From positions 2,238,356 through 2,302,355 of the forward strand of contig NZ_KE124774.1 of NCBI RefSeq assembly GCF_000188155.2: a stretch of DNA of 64,000 bases, written 5' to 3'. The DNA comes from Methylocystis sp. ATCC 49242 (GTDB lineage Bacteria; Pseudomonadota; Alphaproteobacteria; Rhizobiales; Beijerinckiaceae). Below are positions 7,552 to 17,053 of this stretch, one piece after another; the stretch's first letter is position 1; every line of letters begins with the position of its first letter. The position numbers and the translations under genes are program-made. The notes under the pieces were generated by a model that had not been told where the DNA came from, searched no databases, and saw only the letters and a program-made list of their open reading frames with translations.

Positions 7552-10500
7552 TCAGCTCGCCAGCGCGAATTTCTCCGCCTGCTCCAGATCGACCGAGACG
7601 AGTTGCGAAATCCCGCGCTCGGCCTGCGTCACGCCGAACAGCCGATCCATTCGCGCCATGGTGATCGGATTATGGGTGATGGTCACGAAGCGCGTGTCGG
7701 TCTTCTTGCGCATCTCTTCGAGAAGGTCGCAGAAGCGTTCGACGTTCGAATCGTCGAGCGGCGCGTCCACCTCGTCCAGCACGCAGATCGGCGACGGGTT
7801 GGTGAGGAACACCGCGAAGATCAGCGACATGGCCGTCAGCGCCTGCTCTCCGCCCGAAAGCAGCGTCATCGTCTGCGGCTTCTTGCCCGGCGGGCGGGCG
7901 AGAATGTCGAGGCCGGCCTCCAGCGGATCGTCGCTTTCCACGAGCTGCAATTCCGCTGAGCCGCCGTCGAAGAGCAGCGTGAACAGCTCCTTGAAATGCG
8001 CATTGACCTTGTCGAAGGCGGCGAGGAGCCGTTCGCGGCCTTCCTTGTTGAGGCTCGCGATCGCGGAGCGCAGTTTCTTGATCGCCTCGTTGAGGTCGTC
8101 GCGCTCGGACATCATCTTCTCGCGCTGCGCCTCGATCTCGGTGAGTTCGTCCTCGGCGCGCAGATTCACGGCGCCGAGCCGCTCGCGATCGCCGCGCAAT
8201 TCTTCGAGACGCTTCTCGATTTCAGCGATCTCGGGGAGTTCGTCCCCCTCCCTGATCCCTGCGAGTTCAGCCAGCGCGGCCGGCGTCGATTCGAGGTCGT
8301 GGGCGATGGCGCGCTCGACATCGGCGGCGCGCTGTCTGGCGGCTTCCAGCTGCGCCTCGCTTCGCGCCTTTTCCTCGCGGGCGGCGCTCATCGCGTCGAG
8401 CGCGGCGCGGGCGGCGCGATCGGATTCGGCAAGCCGCGTCTCGGCGGCGGCGCGGGCGTCCGAGGCGGAGCGGCGAGCGGCCTCGGCCTCCTCCAGCGCA
8501 TTCATCAGCGCGCGGCGCTGTTGCACGAAGGCGTCGGGCGACTCGGCGAGGCGCTCCTGCTCCTCGCGCGCCGATTCGAGGCGCTCCTCCAGTTCGCCGA
8601 TCCGGTCCTGCGCGCGGTCGCGGCGCTCGGCCCACGAGGCGATCTCGCGGGTGATGGCGGCGACGCGCGAGGCGCGGGCGTTGACCTCGTGGCGCAGGGC
8701 CGCGAGAGCCGCGCGGGCTTCCCCGGCCTGCGCGCGTTCGACCATGGCCCGGCTGCGCAGGCTCTCCAGCGCGCCGGCGAGAGAAGCCGGCTCTTCGAGC
8801 GCGTCCAGCGAGGCGGCGAGACTGTCGCGCTTCTGCACGGCCTCGTCACGATTGGCGAGAGTCTGCGCCTTGGCCTCCTCCAGAGCGGAGAGGCGCTGGC
8901 CGATCTGCGCCTGACGGCGCTCGGCGGCGCTGTGGCGCTCGCGCGCCTCCTCGAGCCGGACGCGGGCGCGGCGCTGCGCGTCACGCGCCTGGGCGTCGGC
9001 CATCGCGGCGAGGCGCGTGGCCTCGCGGGCGGCCTCGAGCTCCTCGGAGAGCGCATCCGCCTGCGCGCGGGCAAGCTCCGCTTCGGCGCGCAAATCTTCG
9101 AGGCGATTCTTTTCGACGAGGCGGCGGGCCGCGGCGGTCGGCGCCTCGGCGGCCTGAGTGAATCCGTCCCAGCGCCACAGATCGCCTTCCCTGGAGACGA
9201 GCCGCTGGCCGGGCTTCAGCAGTTTGCGCAGACTTTCGCCCTCGCCCCGCAGCACGACCCCGATCTGGGCGAGACGGCGGCGCAGCGCGGCCGGGGCCTG
9301 AACCATCTCCCCGAGCGGGCGCACGCCGCTGGGCAGGGCCGGATCGCCGGCGTCCGAGGTGAGCGCCCAATGGGCCGGCGCGGAAGTCTCCGCCGAGGCG
9401 TCAAGATCGTCGCCGAGCGCGGCGCCGAGCGCGGTCTCGTAACCTTTCTCGACCGTCACGCTCTCGACGACGGGAGCCCAAAGGCCGCCCGAACCCGACT
9501 GCAGGAGATTTTCGAGCGTGCGGACCTCCGTTTCGAGCCGCTGCGCCCGCAACGTCGCCTGCTCCATGGGCTGGCGCGCGGCGGACTCGGCCTCGCGCGC
9601 GTCGCGCTGGGCCTCCTCCGCCATCTGCGCGGTCTCGTCCGCGGCCCGCGCCTCCTCGACCGCCATCTCGAAAGCTTCGGCGAGGCGGGCCGCTTCTTCG
9701 GCGCCGCCGCCCTGCCCCGCGATGAGCGCGAATTCCGTATCGAGCCGGGTCAGTTCGGCCTCGAAGCGGGCGACGCGCTGATTCTCGTCACGCAGCGCAG
9801 TTTCGATCGCCGCGCGTCTGGCGTTGACGCCGGCGAGCTGTTCCTGGGCGTCGCCGAGCGCGGCCTCCGTTTCGGCGAGCGCCGACTCGATTTCGGCGAG
9901 GCGCTCGCGAGCTTCCTGCTCGCGGCCCCCATCCTGCGAATCGGCGCCGATGAGCTCCTCGCGCTCATCCTCGAGCCGCTGCGCGACCTGCGCCGCGTCC
10001 TCGATCAGCGCACGCTCGCGCTCGAGATCGCGCGCGAACTGCTCGATATGGCGGGTGAGTTCGGTGACGCGGTCTCTGGCGCGCTGCTCGTCCGCCTCCA
10101 GCGCCTGGCGCGCGGCGACGAGACGATGCACGGCGGCGCCGGCCTCGGCCTCCCTCTCGCGCAAGGCCGGCAGTTCATGGGCGGCGATCGCCTGGAATTT
10201 CGCGGCCTCAGCCTGCTCGAGCGTGCGGGCCTGAACATTGCGCAGATCGGCCTCGAGCTTCTGGGCCGCGTCGCGCAGCTGGTCGGTCGCGATCTGATAG
10301 GAGACGAGAGCGGCGAGCGCCTCGTTCTGACGGATTTTCGCTGCGAGGTCGCGGTAGCGCGAGGCCTGCCGCGCCTGGCGCTTCAGACTGTCGGACTGAC
10401 TTTCGACCTGTTTCAGCACGTCTTCCAGACGCGTGAGATTTTCCGAGGCGGCGTTGAGGCGCAGCTCCGCCTCGTGCCGGCGGGAATGGAGGCCCGCGAC

Positions 10501-11007
10501 GCCGGCGGCGTCCTCGAGAATACGGCGGCGCGCCTGAGGCTTGGCCGAGATGATCTCGCCGATCTGACCCTGCCGCACGAGAGAGGGCGAGCGCGCGCCG
10601 GTCGCCGCGTCGGCGAAGAGCAGTTGCACGTCGCGCGCGCGCACTTCCTTGCCGTTGATGCGATAGTTCGAGCCTTGCTCGCGCTCGATGCGGCGCGTGA
10701 CCTCGATCGAATCGGAGTCGTTGAAGGCCGCCGGCGCCAAGCGCTGCGAATTGTCGAGGACGAGGCCGACTTCCGCGAAATTGCGCGCCGGACGCGAGCC
10801 GCCGCCCGAGAAAATTACGTCATCCATGCCGGACGCGCGCATGTTCTTGTAAGAGTTCTCGCCCATCACCCAGCGCAGCGCCTCGACGAGATTCGACTTG
10901 CCGCAGCCGTTCGGCCCGACAACGCCGGTCAGGCCCGGCTCGATCAGGAAATCGGTCGGTTCGCAGAAGCTCTTGAAACCCAGAAGGCGAAGGCGCTCGA
11001 ATTTCAT
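7552..11007 (-). CDS. smc: Chromosome segregation protein SMC
   Basis: Chromosome condensation ATPase of 1151 residues, the usual SMC length. Walker A GPNGCGKSN at residues 31-39, two long coiled coils rich in Glu/Arg/Ala broken by a hinge in the middle (near GGLWAPVVESVTVEKGYETAL), then the ABC signature LLSGGEQAL near 1050 and Walker B CVLDEVDAPLDD near 1078. The start at 11007 (MKFERLRLLGFKSF) is fixed by the conserved SMC beginning; the frame runs on upstream to 11217 without coding character. ScpA and ScpB are not in the window. A long plus-strand frame opposite this gene is a GC-driven shadow. Confidence 0.97.
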   Translation of the reverse strand: MKFERLRLLGFKSFCEPTDFLIEPGLTGVVGPNGCGKSNLVEALRWVMGENSYKNMRASGMDDVIFSGGGSRPARNFAEVGLVLDNSQRLAPAAFNDSDSIEVTRRIEREQGSNYRINGKEVRARDVQLLFADAATGARSPSLVRQGQIGEIISAKPQARRRILEDAAGVAGLHSRRHEAELRLNAASENLTRLEDVLKQVESQSDSLKRQARQASRYRDLAAKIRQNEALAALVSYQIATDQLRDAAQKLEADLRNVQARTLEQAEAAKFQAIAAHELPALREREAEAGAAVHRLVAARQALEADEQRARDRVTELTRHIEQFARDLERERALIEDAAQVAQRLEDEREELIGADSQDGGREQEARERLAEIESALAETEAALGDAQEQLAGVNARRAAIETALRDENQRVARFEAELTRLDTEFALIAGQGGGAEEAARLAEAFEMAVEEARAADETAQMAEEAQRDAREAESAARQPMEQATLRAQRLETEVRTLENLLQSGSGGLWAPVVESVTVEKGYETALGAALGDDLDASAETSAPAHWALTSDAGDPALPSGVRPLGEMVQAPAALRRRLAQIGVVLRGEGESLRKLLKPGQRLVSREGDLWRWDGFTQAAEAPTAAARRLVEKNRLEDLRAEAELARAQADALSEELEAAREATRLAAMADAQARDAQRRARVRLEEARERHSAAERRQAQIGQRLSALEEAKAQTLANRDEAVQKRDSLAASLDALEEPASLAGALESLRSRAMVERAQAGEARAALAALRHEVNARASRVAAITREIASWAERRDRAQDRIGELEERLESAREEQERLAESPDAFVQQRRALMNALEEAEAARRSASDARAAAETRLAESDRAARAALDAMSAAREEKARSEAQLEAARQRAADVERAIAHDLESTPAALAELAGIREGDELPEIAEIEKRLEELRGDRERLGAVNLRAEDELTEIEAQREKMMSERDDLNEAIKKLRSAIASLNKEGRERLLAAFDKVNAHFKELFTLLFDGGSAELQLVESDDPLEAGLDILARPPGKKPQTMTLLSGGEQALTAMSLIFAVFLTNPSPICVLDEVDAPLDDSNVERFCDLLEEMRKKTDTRFVTITHNPITMARMDRLFGVTQAERGISQLVSVDLEQAEKFALAS

Positions 11008-11220
11008 GGGATCAGAGCGCCACAAAAGAATGGTGAAAGCAAGAAATCGGCCGCAATATGTTGTGGGTACGCCGCCCCCGATCGTCGATCCATGGGCGGT
11101 TGCGACGCTTCTCCACAGGTTTTTGTTGCGCCGCGCAACAAGGCCCGAAAAAATAGGCGCGGGACGAGAGGGCGAATCACCTCCCTCTTTGTCATGTTTG
11201 CGCGGACGACACGGCAAGGC

Positions 11221-11793
11221 ATGGGCTCACTGGACCTGACCGGCGACGACGACCTCTGGGTTTTTGGCTATGGTTCGCTGATGTGGCGGCCCGGCTTCGA
11301 CTTCATCGAGAGCGCGCTGGCCTGGGTCCACGGCTATCACCGATCCCTCTGCATTTTCTCCCATGTCCACCGCGGCACGCCCGAGCGGCCGGGTCTCGTG
11401 CTCGGCCTCGACCGCGGCGGCTCGTGCCAGGGCGTGGCGTTCCGCGTCGCGGGCCGTGATCGCGAAAAGACCGTCGCCTATCTTCGCGAGCGGGAGCTCG
11501 TCACCTCGGTTTATCTTGAAAAGACAGTGGGCGTGCGTTTCGCGGAAGGCGGCTGCGCCAACGCGCTGGCCTATGTCGTCGACCGCAGCCATTGCCAATA
11601 CGCCGGCCGCCTGCCCTATGAGGAGATGACCCGGCTGATCGCCGAGGGAGTCGGAGTCAACGGCGACAACCCCGCCTATGTCCGCAACACATATGAGCAT
11701 CTGCTGCAGCTCGACATCCATGACGCGGAGCTGGCGGAAATCGTGAAGCGGCTCGACGGCGCGTCCTGCAGGATGGCGCCGGCGCCGCTCTGA
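11221..11793 (+). CDS. ChaC-like gamma-glutamylcyclotransferase
   Basis: About 190 residues of the ChaC family, which cleaves glutathione to 5-oxoproline and Cys-Gly in the cytosol. FGYGSLMWRPGF (about 15-26) is the family substrate loop; GHYR-type GYHRSLCIFS and the C-terminal NPAYVRNTYEHLLQLD block also match. Divergent from smc. ATG 11221 gives the usual N-terminus close to the YGSLMW motif; an in-frame ATG at 11194 would add nine residues. Confidence 0.9.
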   Translation: MGSLDLTGDDDLWVFGYGSLMWRPGFDFIESALAWVHGYHRSLCIFSHVHRGTPERPGLVLGLDRGGSCQGVAFRVAGRDREKTVAYLRERELVTSVYLEKTVGVRFAEGGCANALAYVVDRSHCQYAGRLPYEEMTRLIAEGVGVNGDNPAYVRNTYEHLLQLDIHDAELAEIVKRLDGASCRMAPAPL

Positions 11794-11800
11794 CCGGCGC

Positions 11801-11827
11801 AAAAAAGGCCGGGGACGAGCCCCGGCC
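11801..11827 (-). terminator. Intrinsic terminator, minus strand
   Basis: GGCCGGGG (11807-11814), 5-base loop, CCCCGGCC (11820-11827); read on the minus strand it is followed by six T. It lies 60 bases beyond the stop of the gene at 11887-12276. Confidence 0.7.
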
Positions 11828-11886
11828 AATGAGACGCCGTTACAACGCTCACGCAACGACGCAAGGCACCGGACGCACGCAACGAC

Positions 11887-12276
11887 TCAACTCAACAGAG
11901 ACCCCGCGAGATCGCGCAGCGCCTCGGGATCGGTGGTGAAATGCACATGCCATTCGGAGATCCGCAGCTGCCGCGCCATCTCCCGCAGCGACCCTCGCGC
12001 GCGCCCCTCTCTCGCCTGGAACACGCAGACCGGCCGCGCCGTGACGCCCTCCCGCGCCACGCCGATGACGATCCCGCTCGTCACATCCGCGATGAAGCCT
12101 TCCTCTCCGCTCTGGAACACCGAGCAGACGTAACGCTGGCCGGAGAGACCGCGCCACGAGAAGAAGCGATTGCGCAGGACGTCTGATTCGACGAGAGAAT
12201 CAAGCTCCTGGCCACGCGCGGACGGAGACTTGCGGCCAATGCGCAACGACGAAATCGGAGTGGCGAACCGTTGCAT
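11887..12276 (-). CDS. Conserved small protein of unknown function
   Basis: 129 residues, no signal peptide or membrane helix. It has a central FFSWRGLSGQRYVCSVFQ block, followed by GFIADVTSGIVIGVARE and VCVFQAREG, a pattern seen in small uncharacterised rhizobial proteins, and an N-terminal RFATPISSLRIGRKSP. ATG 12276 is preferred because a GGGG-containing ribosome binding site lies about 6 bases upstream; the open frame extends to 12339. A terminator follows. Function unknown. Confidence 0.65.
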   Translation of the reverse strand: MQRFATPISSLRIGRKSPSARGQELDSLVESDVLRNRFFSWRGLSGQRYVCSVFQSGEEGFIADVTSGIVIGVAREGVTARPVCVFQAREGRARGSLREMARQLRISEWHVHFTTDPEALRDLAGSLLS

Positions 12277-12613
12277 GACGACCCCAGCGATCGGGAGCAA
12301 ACACAGAACATGAATGGAACAAACGCGATACAAAGTCAAGACGCGCGCCCGTCCGGTCGCCCGGGTTCCTGAAAGGCCCCGAACGAGCGCGCTCCGCGTC
12401 GCTTTTTGCTCAGCGCCGCGAGACGGTTAACCCGTCTCGCCCGCCGTTATGCCGCGGAACGCCGGGACGCGATGTGCGCCAGCGCTCATGACGAGCTGTC
12501 TACTTGCGAATTGGCGAGCGAGCCCGCCTTACGCAAGCTTGACTGCACACAAAACGCGCGGCTGCGACAATTGTTCGCGGCGGTAAATAAATTTTTTAGC
12601 TTTTTTGGGCGGG
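12277..12613. other. Intergenic region without recognised gene
   Basis: About 340 bases between the small minus-strand gene and glyQ. It contains an 8-bp perfect hairpin at 12419-12439 and AT-rich bases 12582-12606 just after glyQ, which give T-rich and A-rich runs but no clear terminator stem. Short frames here look like shadows. Confidence 0.3.
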
Positions 12614-13549
12614 TCAGCCGTTCGCGCCGCCGCCCGCTGTGCGCAGCCAGGCGGCGCCGCAGGCCTTGGCGAGTTCGCGCACGCGCAGAATATAGCTCTG
12701 CCGCTCGGTGACGGAGATCACGCCGCGCGCGTCGAGCAGGTTGAAGGCGTGGCTGGCCTTGATGCACTGGTCATAGGCCGGCAGCGCCATGAGGTGCTTC
12801 TCGTCGCCGGAGCCCGCGCCGAATTCGAGCAGCCGCGCGCATTCCGCCTCGGCGTCCCTGAAATCCTCGAAGAGCTTCGACGTGTCGGCGGCCTCGAAAT
12901 TGTGGCGCGAATATTCCTGCTCGGCCTGCAGGAAGACGTCGCCGTAAGTGACCTTCTCCGCCCCTTCGCGGCCGTTGAAATTCAGATCCATGATGCTGTC
13001 GACGCCCTGCAGATAACAGGCGAGGCGCTCCAGCCCATAGGTGAGTTCGCCCGCGACCGGCGCGCATTCGAAGCCCGCGACCTGCTGGAAATAGGTGAAC
13101 TGCGAGACCTCCATGCCGTCGCACCAGCACTCCCAGCCAAGCCCCCAGGCGCCGAGCGTCGGGCTCTCCCAGTCGTCCTCTACGAAGCGGATGTCGTGGA
13201 GGCGCGAATCGAGGCCGATGGCGGCGAGCGAGGCGAGATAGAGCTCCTGCAGGTCCGGCGGCGAGGGCTTCAGGATCACCTGAAACTGATAATAGTGCTG
13301 CACGCGATTGGGGTTCTCGCCATAGCGCCCGTCCTTGGGCCGGCGGCAGGGCTGCGCATAGGCCGCGCGCCACGGCTTGGGCCCCAGCGCCCGCAGCGTG
13401 GTGGCCGGATGAAAGGTCGCCGCGCCCATCTCCATGTCATAGGGCTGCACGATGACGCAGCCCTGCGCCGCCCAGAAATTCTGCAGGGTGAGAATCAGGC
13501 CCTGGAAGGAGCGCGTGGGGGAGAGATAGGGGGAGTCGGCGGCGGGCAT
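12614..13549 (-). CDS. glyQ: Glycyl-tRNA synthetase alpha subunit
   Basis: Catalytic chain of the bacterial heterotetrameric GlyRS. 311 residues; typical blocks are [56 protein letters not shown] and [19 protein letters not shown]. The ATG at 13549 has AGGA about 7 bases upstream. The beta subunit gene glyS, usually next to it, does not follow: the gene is last on its strand before an intergenic region, so glyS must lie elsewhere. Confidence 0.97.
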   Translation of the reverse strand: MPAADSPYLSPTRSFQGLILTLQNFWAAQGCVIVQPYDMEMGAATFHPATTLRALGPKPWRAAYAQPCRRPKDGRYGENPNRVQHYYQFQVILKPSPPDLQELYLASLAAIGLDSRLHDIRFVEDDWESPTLGAWGLGWECWCDGMEVSQFTYFQQVAGFECAPVAGELTYGLERLACYLQGVDSIMDLNFNGREGAEKVTYGDVFLQAEQEYSRHNFEAADTSKLFEDFRDAEAECARLLEFGAGSGDEKHLMALPAYDQCIKASHAFNLLDARGVISVTERQSYILRVRELAKACGAAWLRTAGGGANG

Positions 13550-13767
13550 GAAGTGTTCCTGATCGAGAATTGGCGCGCAAGTTATTGCCGTCGAAGGACG
13601 CCGGTCAACAGCCGTCCCTTCATGGAGCCGAAACCATGGCGTGCGCCGAACTTTCATCCGCGTGATCGGAGTCCAGTGAAACGTCCGCGACAATTTGCAG
13701 CAAATCATCGGGTCGAGCAAAAGCCTTTGGAAACTATTCCTCAATTCATGCGCGCTATCCGTAGCGT

Positions 13768-14856
13768 ATGCGTAACGAAGTCTTGTATCCTCGCGTTTCT
13801 GCCCGTCGCAGACTTCCCCGGGTCATCCCCGCTCTCGGCGCCCTCGCCCTCAGCCTCTCGGCGGGCGTCCTGCTTCTCCCGCGCGCGACGGCCGACGCCG
13901 CGCCGGACGCCAAGCCCGCGCAGGCGAGTGCTCCCCTCCTTCGCGGCTCGCTGCTGGCCGATCTCGGCCCGCATAAGCCGACAGCCTTTGCGCCGCGCGG
14001 CGCGGGCGTGAAGCCGCAGACCGCTTTCGTCGCGCCGACACCCCCCGTGCGGCCCGCGCAATTGCAGAATGTGACGACCGCCGCCGTCGTCGAGACGGCG
14101 CCCGAAGCCGCGGCGGACACGCCCCTGCCGCCGCGCCGGCCAGCCGAATACAGCGTCGCGAGCCGCGCGCCGGAGCAGAGCGTTGTCGCGCGCCGCCCGG
14201 AGCCGCAGCAGGAGCCAACGCCCGTCGCCCCGACCCGTCTGGCGCTTCCCGCGCAGCCGCCGCGCCAGATCGCCCGCACCACCGTCGTTCCCGCCTCGCC
14301 CTCGGACGGGCGGAGCTTTTTCGAGCGTCTGTTCGGCGGCGCGCCGCAGGCGGCGGCGCCCCAGTCGGTCAGCCGCCGCGCGCCTCAGGCGCTCGCCTAC
14401 GCCGCGCCGGATGCGGGCGGGCTGTTCGGCGGCCTGCACAGCGCCGTCGCGCCGGTCAATCCGGCCGCGCGTTACGACCGCCTGACCGCCGTCTACGACA
14501 TTTCGGCGCGCACGGTTTACCTCCCCAACGGCCAGCGGCTCGAGGCGCATTCGGGCCTCGGCGCCATGCTGGACGACCCGCGCTACGTCCATGTGCGGAT
14601 GCGCGGCGCGACGCCGCCGCATGTCTATGAGCTGACGCCGCGCGAGGCGCTGTTCCATGGCGTCGAGGCCCTGCGCCTCAATCCCGTCGGCGGCGCCGGA
14701 GCGATCCACGGCCGCGCCGGGCTGCTGGCGCACACCTTCATGCTCGGCCCCAACGGCGATTCGAACGGCTGCGTCTCCTTCCGCGACTACAACGCCTTCC
14801 TGCGCGCCTACAAGAATGGCGAGGTCAGGCGGCTAGCGGTCGTGGCGCATCTGTGA
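13768..14856 (+). CDS. DUF2778 (Tlde1-like) L,D-transpeptidase-type protein with proline-rich N-terminus
   Basis: 362 residues. Residues 1-45 contain a basic start and hydrophobic segment, so it is exported or anchored. Residues 45-235 are Pro/Ala/Arg-rich and probably unstructured. The C-terminal domain (about 240-362) has the DUF2778 pattern: [33 protein letters not shown] with H322, and [10 protein letters not shown] with candidate nucleophile C335. In Salmonella Tlde1 this domain is a type VI effector acting on peptidoglycan; in Rhizobiales it occurs without a type VI cluster, so a housekeeping cell-wall role is plausible. Its stop overlaps the next start as TGATG. Confidence 0.85.
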   Translation: MRNEVLYPRVSARRRLPRVIPALGALALSLSAGVLLLPRATADAAPDAKPAQASAPLLRGSLLADLGPHKPTAFAPRGAGVKPQTAFVAPTPPVRPAQLQNVTTAAVVETAPEAAADTPLPPRRPAEYSVASRAPEQSVVARRPEPQQEPTPVAPTRLALPAQPPRQIARTTVVPASPSDGRSFFERLFGGAPQAAAPQSVSRRAPQALAYAAPDAGGLFGGLHSAVAPVNPAARYDRLTAVYDISARTVYLPNGQRLEAHSGLGAMLDDPRYVHVRMRGATPPHVYELTPREALFHGVEALRLNPVGGAGAIHGRAGLLAHTFMLGPNGDSNGCVSFRDYNAFLRAYKNGEVRRLAVVAHL

Positions 14857-15923
14857 TGGTGTCGAGAGAGGCTTCGCGCGCGAAGGCGGCGCGCTGCGCA
14901 GTCGTTTCCCTGTGTCTCCTCGTCGGCGCCGCCCGCGCGCAGGAAAATGTCTGGTCCATCGGTCCGCGCAGCCTGCCGCCGCCCGCAAATGCCAGCGAGG
15001 CGCTGCGCAAGACGCTCGCCGCTATGCCGACGCCCGACCTCTCCGCCGCGAGGAAAGCGCCGGCCACGACCGAGGAATGGAAGGCGCAGATCGCGGCCGC
15101 TGACGCCGAGGGGGCGAAGCTCTCGCAGGATATGGCGAAGATCACCGGTGTCGCGGTCGCGGAAGACACGATCGCGGGCGTGAAGGTCTACCGCCTCACC
15201 CCGCCGAAGATCGCGCCGGAGCACAGGAACCAGCTTTTCCTGCATATTCACGGCGGCGCATGGGCGTTCAACGGCGGCATGGCCGCCGTGGGCGAAGGCG
15301 TCGAGATCGCGGCGAAGCTCGGCATTCCCGTGATCTCGATCGACTACCGGCGCCCGCCCGACTTCCCGGCCCCGGCCGCGATGGACGACATCGTCGCGGT
15401 TTACGCCGACATCGTGAAGACCCGCCGTCCCGCGCGGATCGCGATGGGCGGCACGTCGGCTGGCGGCAATCTTGCGCTGGTCGCGACGTTGCGGCTGAAG
15501 GACCTTGGCCTGCCGCTTCCCGCCGCCATTTTCGCGGGAACGCCGGTGGTCGACATGAACAAGACGGGCGACAGCCGCTTTCTCAACGACGGCGTGGACC
15601 CCGGCCTGACATGGGACGGCCTCATCGCCGGCGCCGCGAAGATCTATGCGGGCGAAAGGAGCTATGACGATCCCTATCTCTCGCCGATCCGCGCCGATGT
15701 GAGCGGCTTTCCGCCGACCTATCTCGTCACCGGCACGCGCGACCTGTTGCTGAGCGACACCGTGCTGATTCATGCGAAGCTGCGCGAGGCGGGCGTCGAC
15801 GCCGATCTGCATGTCTATGAAGGCATCGCGCATGCAGACTATGCGAAACTGTTCAATACGCCGGAATCCGCCCGGCATTATGCCGAGCTGAAAGCATTCG
15901 TCCTGCGCCATCTCTCGAAATAG
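14856..15923 (+). CDS. Exported alpha/beta hydrolase (HSL-type esterase)
   Basis: 355 residues with a signal peptide ending near GAARAQ. Alpha/beta-hydrolase features of the hormone-sensitive-lipase type: oxyanion motif HGGAW, nucleophile elbow GGTSAGG, acidic residue in TGTRDLLLSD, and histidine in YEGIAHADY. Probably a periplasmic esterase; substrate unknown. ATG 14856 overlaps the upstream stop (TGATG), implying translational coupling to the DUF2778 protein; a GTG directly before it is the alternative start. The coupling suggests work on the same envelope material. Confidence 0.88.
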   Translation: MVSREASRAKAARCAVVSLCLLVGAARAQENVWSIGPRSLPPPANASEALRKTLAAMPTPDLSAARKAPATTEEWKAQIAAADAEGAKLSQDMAKITGVAVAEDTIAGVKVYRLTPPKIAPEHRNQLFLHIHGGAWAFNGGMAAVGEGVEIAAKLGIPVISIDYRRPPDFPAPAAMDDIVAVYADIVKTRRPARIAMGGTSAGGNLALVATLRLKDLGLPLPAAIFAGTPVVDMNKTGDSRFLNDGVDPGLTWDGLIAGAAKIYAGERSYDDPYLSPIRADVSGFPPTYLVTGTRDLLLSDTVLIHAKLREAGVDADLHVYEGIAHADYAKLFNTPESARHYAELKAFVLRHLSK

Positions 15924-15965
15924 GCGCGGCGCCGCCCGAGCGACGCCGGGCGCGGGCGCGGCGGC

Positions 15966-16367
15966 TCAGGCGGCGGCCCCGCAGTGGACGCCGTATTTCA
16001 CGTCGATACCCTTGATGTGGGCGACGAGCCAGCGCTTCAGGAAGCCGAAGAAATCGTCGTTCGCGACGCCGCCTGCCGCCCTGATCCTTCCGGCGTGGGT
16101 CGAGAAATCCCGCAGCAATTGTTCGTGAATGAGCTTGTGGCTCTTCAACCCCGGAAATCCCGTCCGCGCCATGAAGCCTTCTTCATCAGCGAAGTGACGC
16201 GTGGTGACATCGCCGAGATGCGCGACGAGCCTGTTGATGATCTCGCCCGTCTGGCCAGCCGCGTGAGCGTCGAAAATCCGGTTCATCGCATCGAGAATAT
16301 CGCGATGCTCCCTGTTCATCGCCTCGACCCCGACGTCCAGCGTATCGTCCCAATTCATGATCGGCAT
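15966..16367 (-). CDS. Bacteriohemerythrin
   Basis: 133-residue four-helix di-iron oxygen-binding protein. All seven ligands are present: H21, H58, E62, H77, H81, H117 and D122, in the spacing HxxxE, HxxxH and HxxxxD. Known bacterial hemerythrins act as oxygen carriers or sensors; one in Methylococcus is reported to supply oxygen to methane monooxygenase. Here it is transcribed away from a chemoreceptor operon, so an oxygen-sensing link is possible but unproven. Confidence 0.95.
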   Translation of the reverse strand: MPIMNWDDTLDVGVEAMNREHRDILDAMNRIFDAHAAGQTGEIINRLVAHLGDVTTRHFADEEGFMARTGFPGLKSHKLIHEQLLRDFSTHAGRIRAAGGVANDDFFGFLKRWLVAHIKGIDVKYGVHCGAAA

Positions 16368-16726
16368 TTGCGCATCCCCTTTATTTTCAACGTTGATGCG
16401 AATAGCAAAGCTGAAGTTAAGCGGCTTTGAACCAGTTCGTTACACTTCGAAGGAAACCCTGCGACATATTGTCGATTCACCATCCACGCTGCGGCGCCGC
16501 GCGAGTCACAATTCCTGTTAAGCAATTATCCAGCAGTCGCCGACTAGGATGCCGCCAATCGGTCGGCGTTCGCCCTTTCGCGAACCCCGAAGGCATGACG
16601 CCGCCCCGACCGCTCCGGCTCAACCGGAATGTCCCTCCTTTCCATCCTGGTCGCTTTCGGCGCTTCTGCGTTCCCGCAGCCGCGCCGGCGGCGCGGACGC
16701 AACCCCTTTGCCGAATAGCGGATTCG
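16368..16726. other. Divergent promoter region between hemerythrin and chemoreceptor operon
   Basis: About 360 bases. No convincing gene: the plus frame from 16427 continues upstream of the 108-residue gene but has no good start or coding character. It should hold promoters for both directions; I could not single out a strong match. Confidence 0.3.
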
Positions 16727-17053
16727 ATGACGGGCAGAGACATCGCGGCAACCGTTGTGAGCGTCGGGGCCGCCATTCTGGCGACTTTGGCCCTGGCGGC
16801 GGGACTCGGTTCCTCCCGCGCCGAATTCACGGTCGCCCTGTTCCCGCCCTGGCTGGAGCCGGATCGCCCGATCCTCTCGGCGGCGAGCGTCGGCGAAGTG
16901 GCGTGGATCGGACGACTGCATTCGATCGTGGTCCTGCGCGGCGACGCGGGGAGCATGTCGGAACGGTTGCGGGCGGCGGGCGCGCTCCTCGTTTTCAACG
17001 CGCCCTTCGCGGGAGCCTGCGGCGGGCGTCAAAATTCCAAGGGAAAAACATGA
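16727..17053 (+). CDS. Small membrane-anchored protein coupled to chemoreceptor
   Basis: 108 residues: an N-terminal hydrophobic segment (about 5-28, signal or anchor) followed by a short domain with ALFPPWLEPDRPILSAAS, WIGRLHSIVVLRGD and SERLRAAGALLVFNAPFAGAC. No characterised family recognised. The start codon of the chemoreceptor overlaps its stop as ATGA, which strongly supports this frame and implies coupled translation. It may be a periplasmic partner or sensor piece for the receptor, which itself has little periplasmic domain. The upstream frame is open to 16427, so the start is not certain. Confidence 0.65.
   Translation: MTGRDIAATVVSVGAAILATLALAAGLGSSRAEFTVALFPPWLEPDRPILSAASVGEVAWIGRLHSIVVLRGDAGSMSERLRAAGALLVFNAPFAGACGGRQNSKGKT

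Noticed and set aside
7996-11793. A 1265-codon plus-strand frame opposite smc
   Set aside because: GC-rich shadow of smc; only its last 190 codons (ChaC-like protein) are real, as shown by YGSLMW and family motifs.
12406-12711. 101-codon plus-strand frame entering glyQ antisense
   Set aside because: Shadow of glyQ and its 3' gap, no Shine-Dalgarno.
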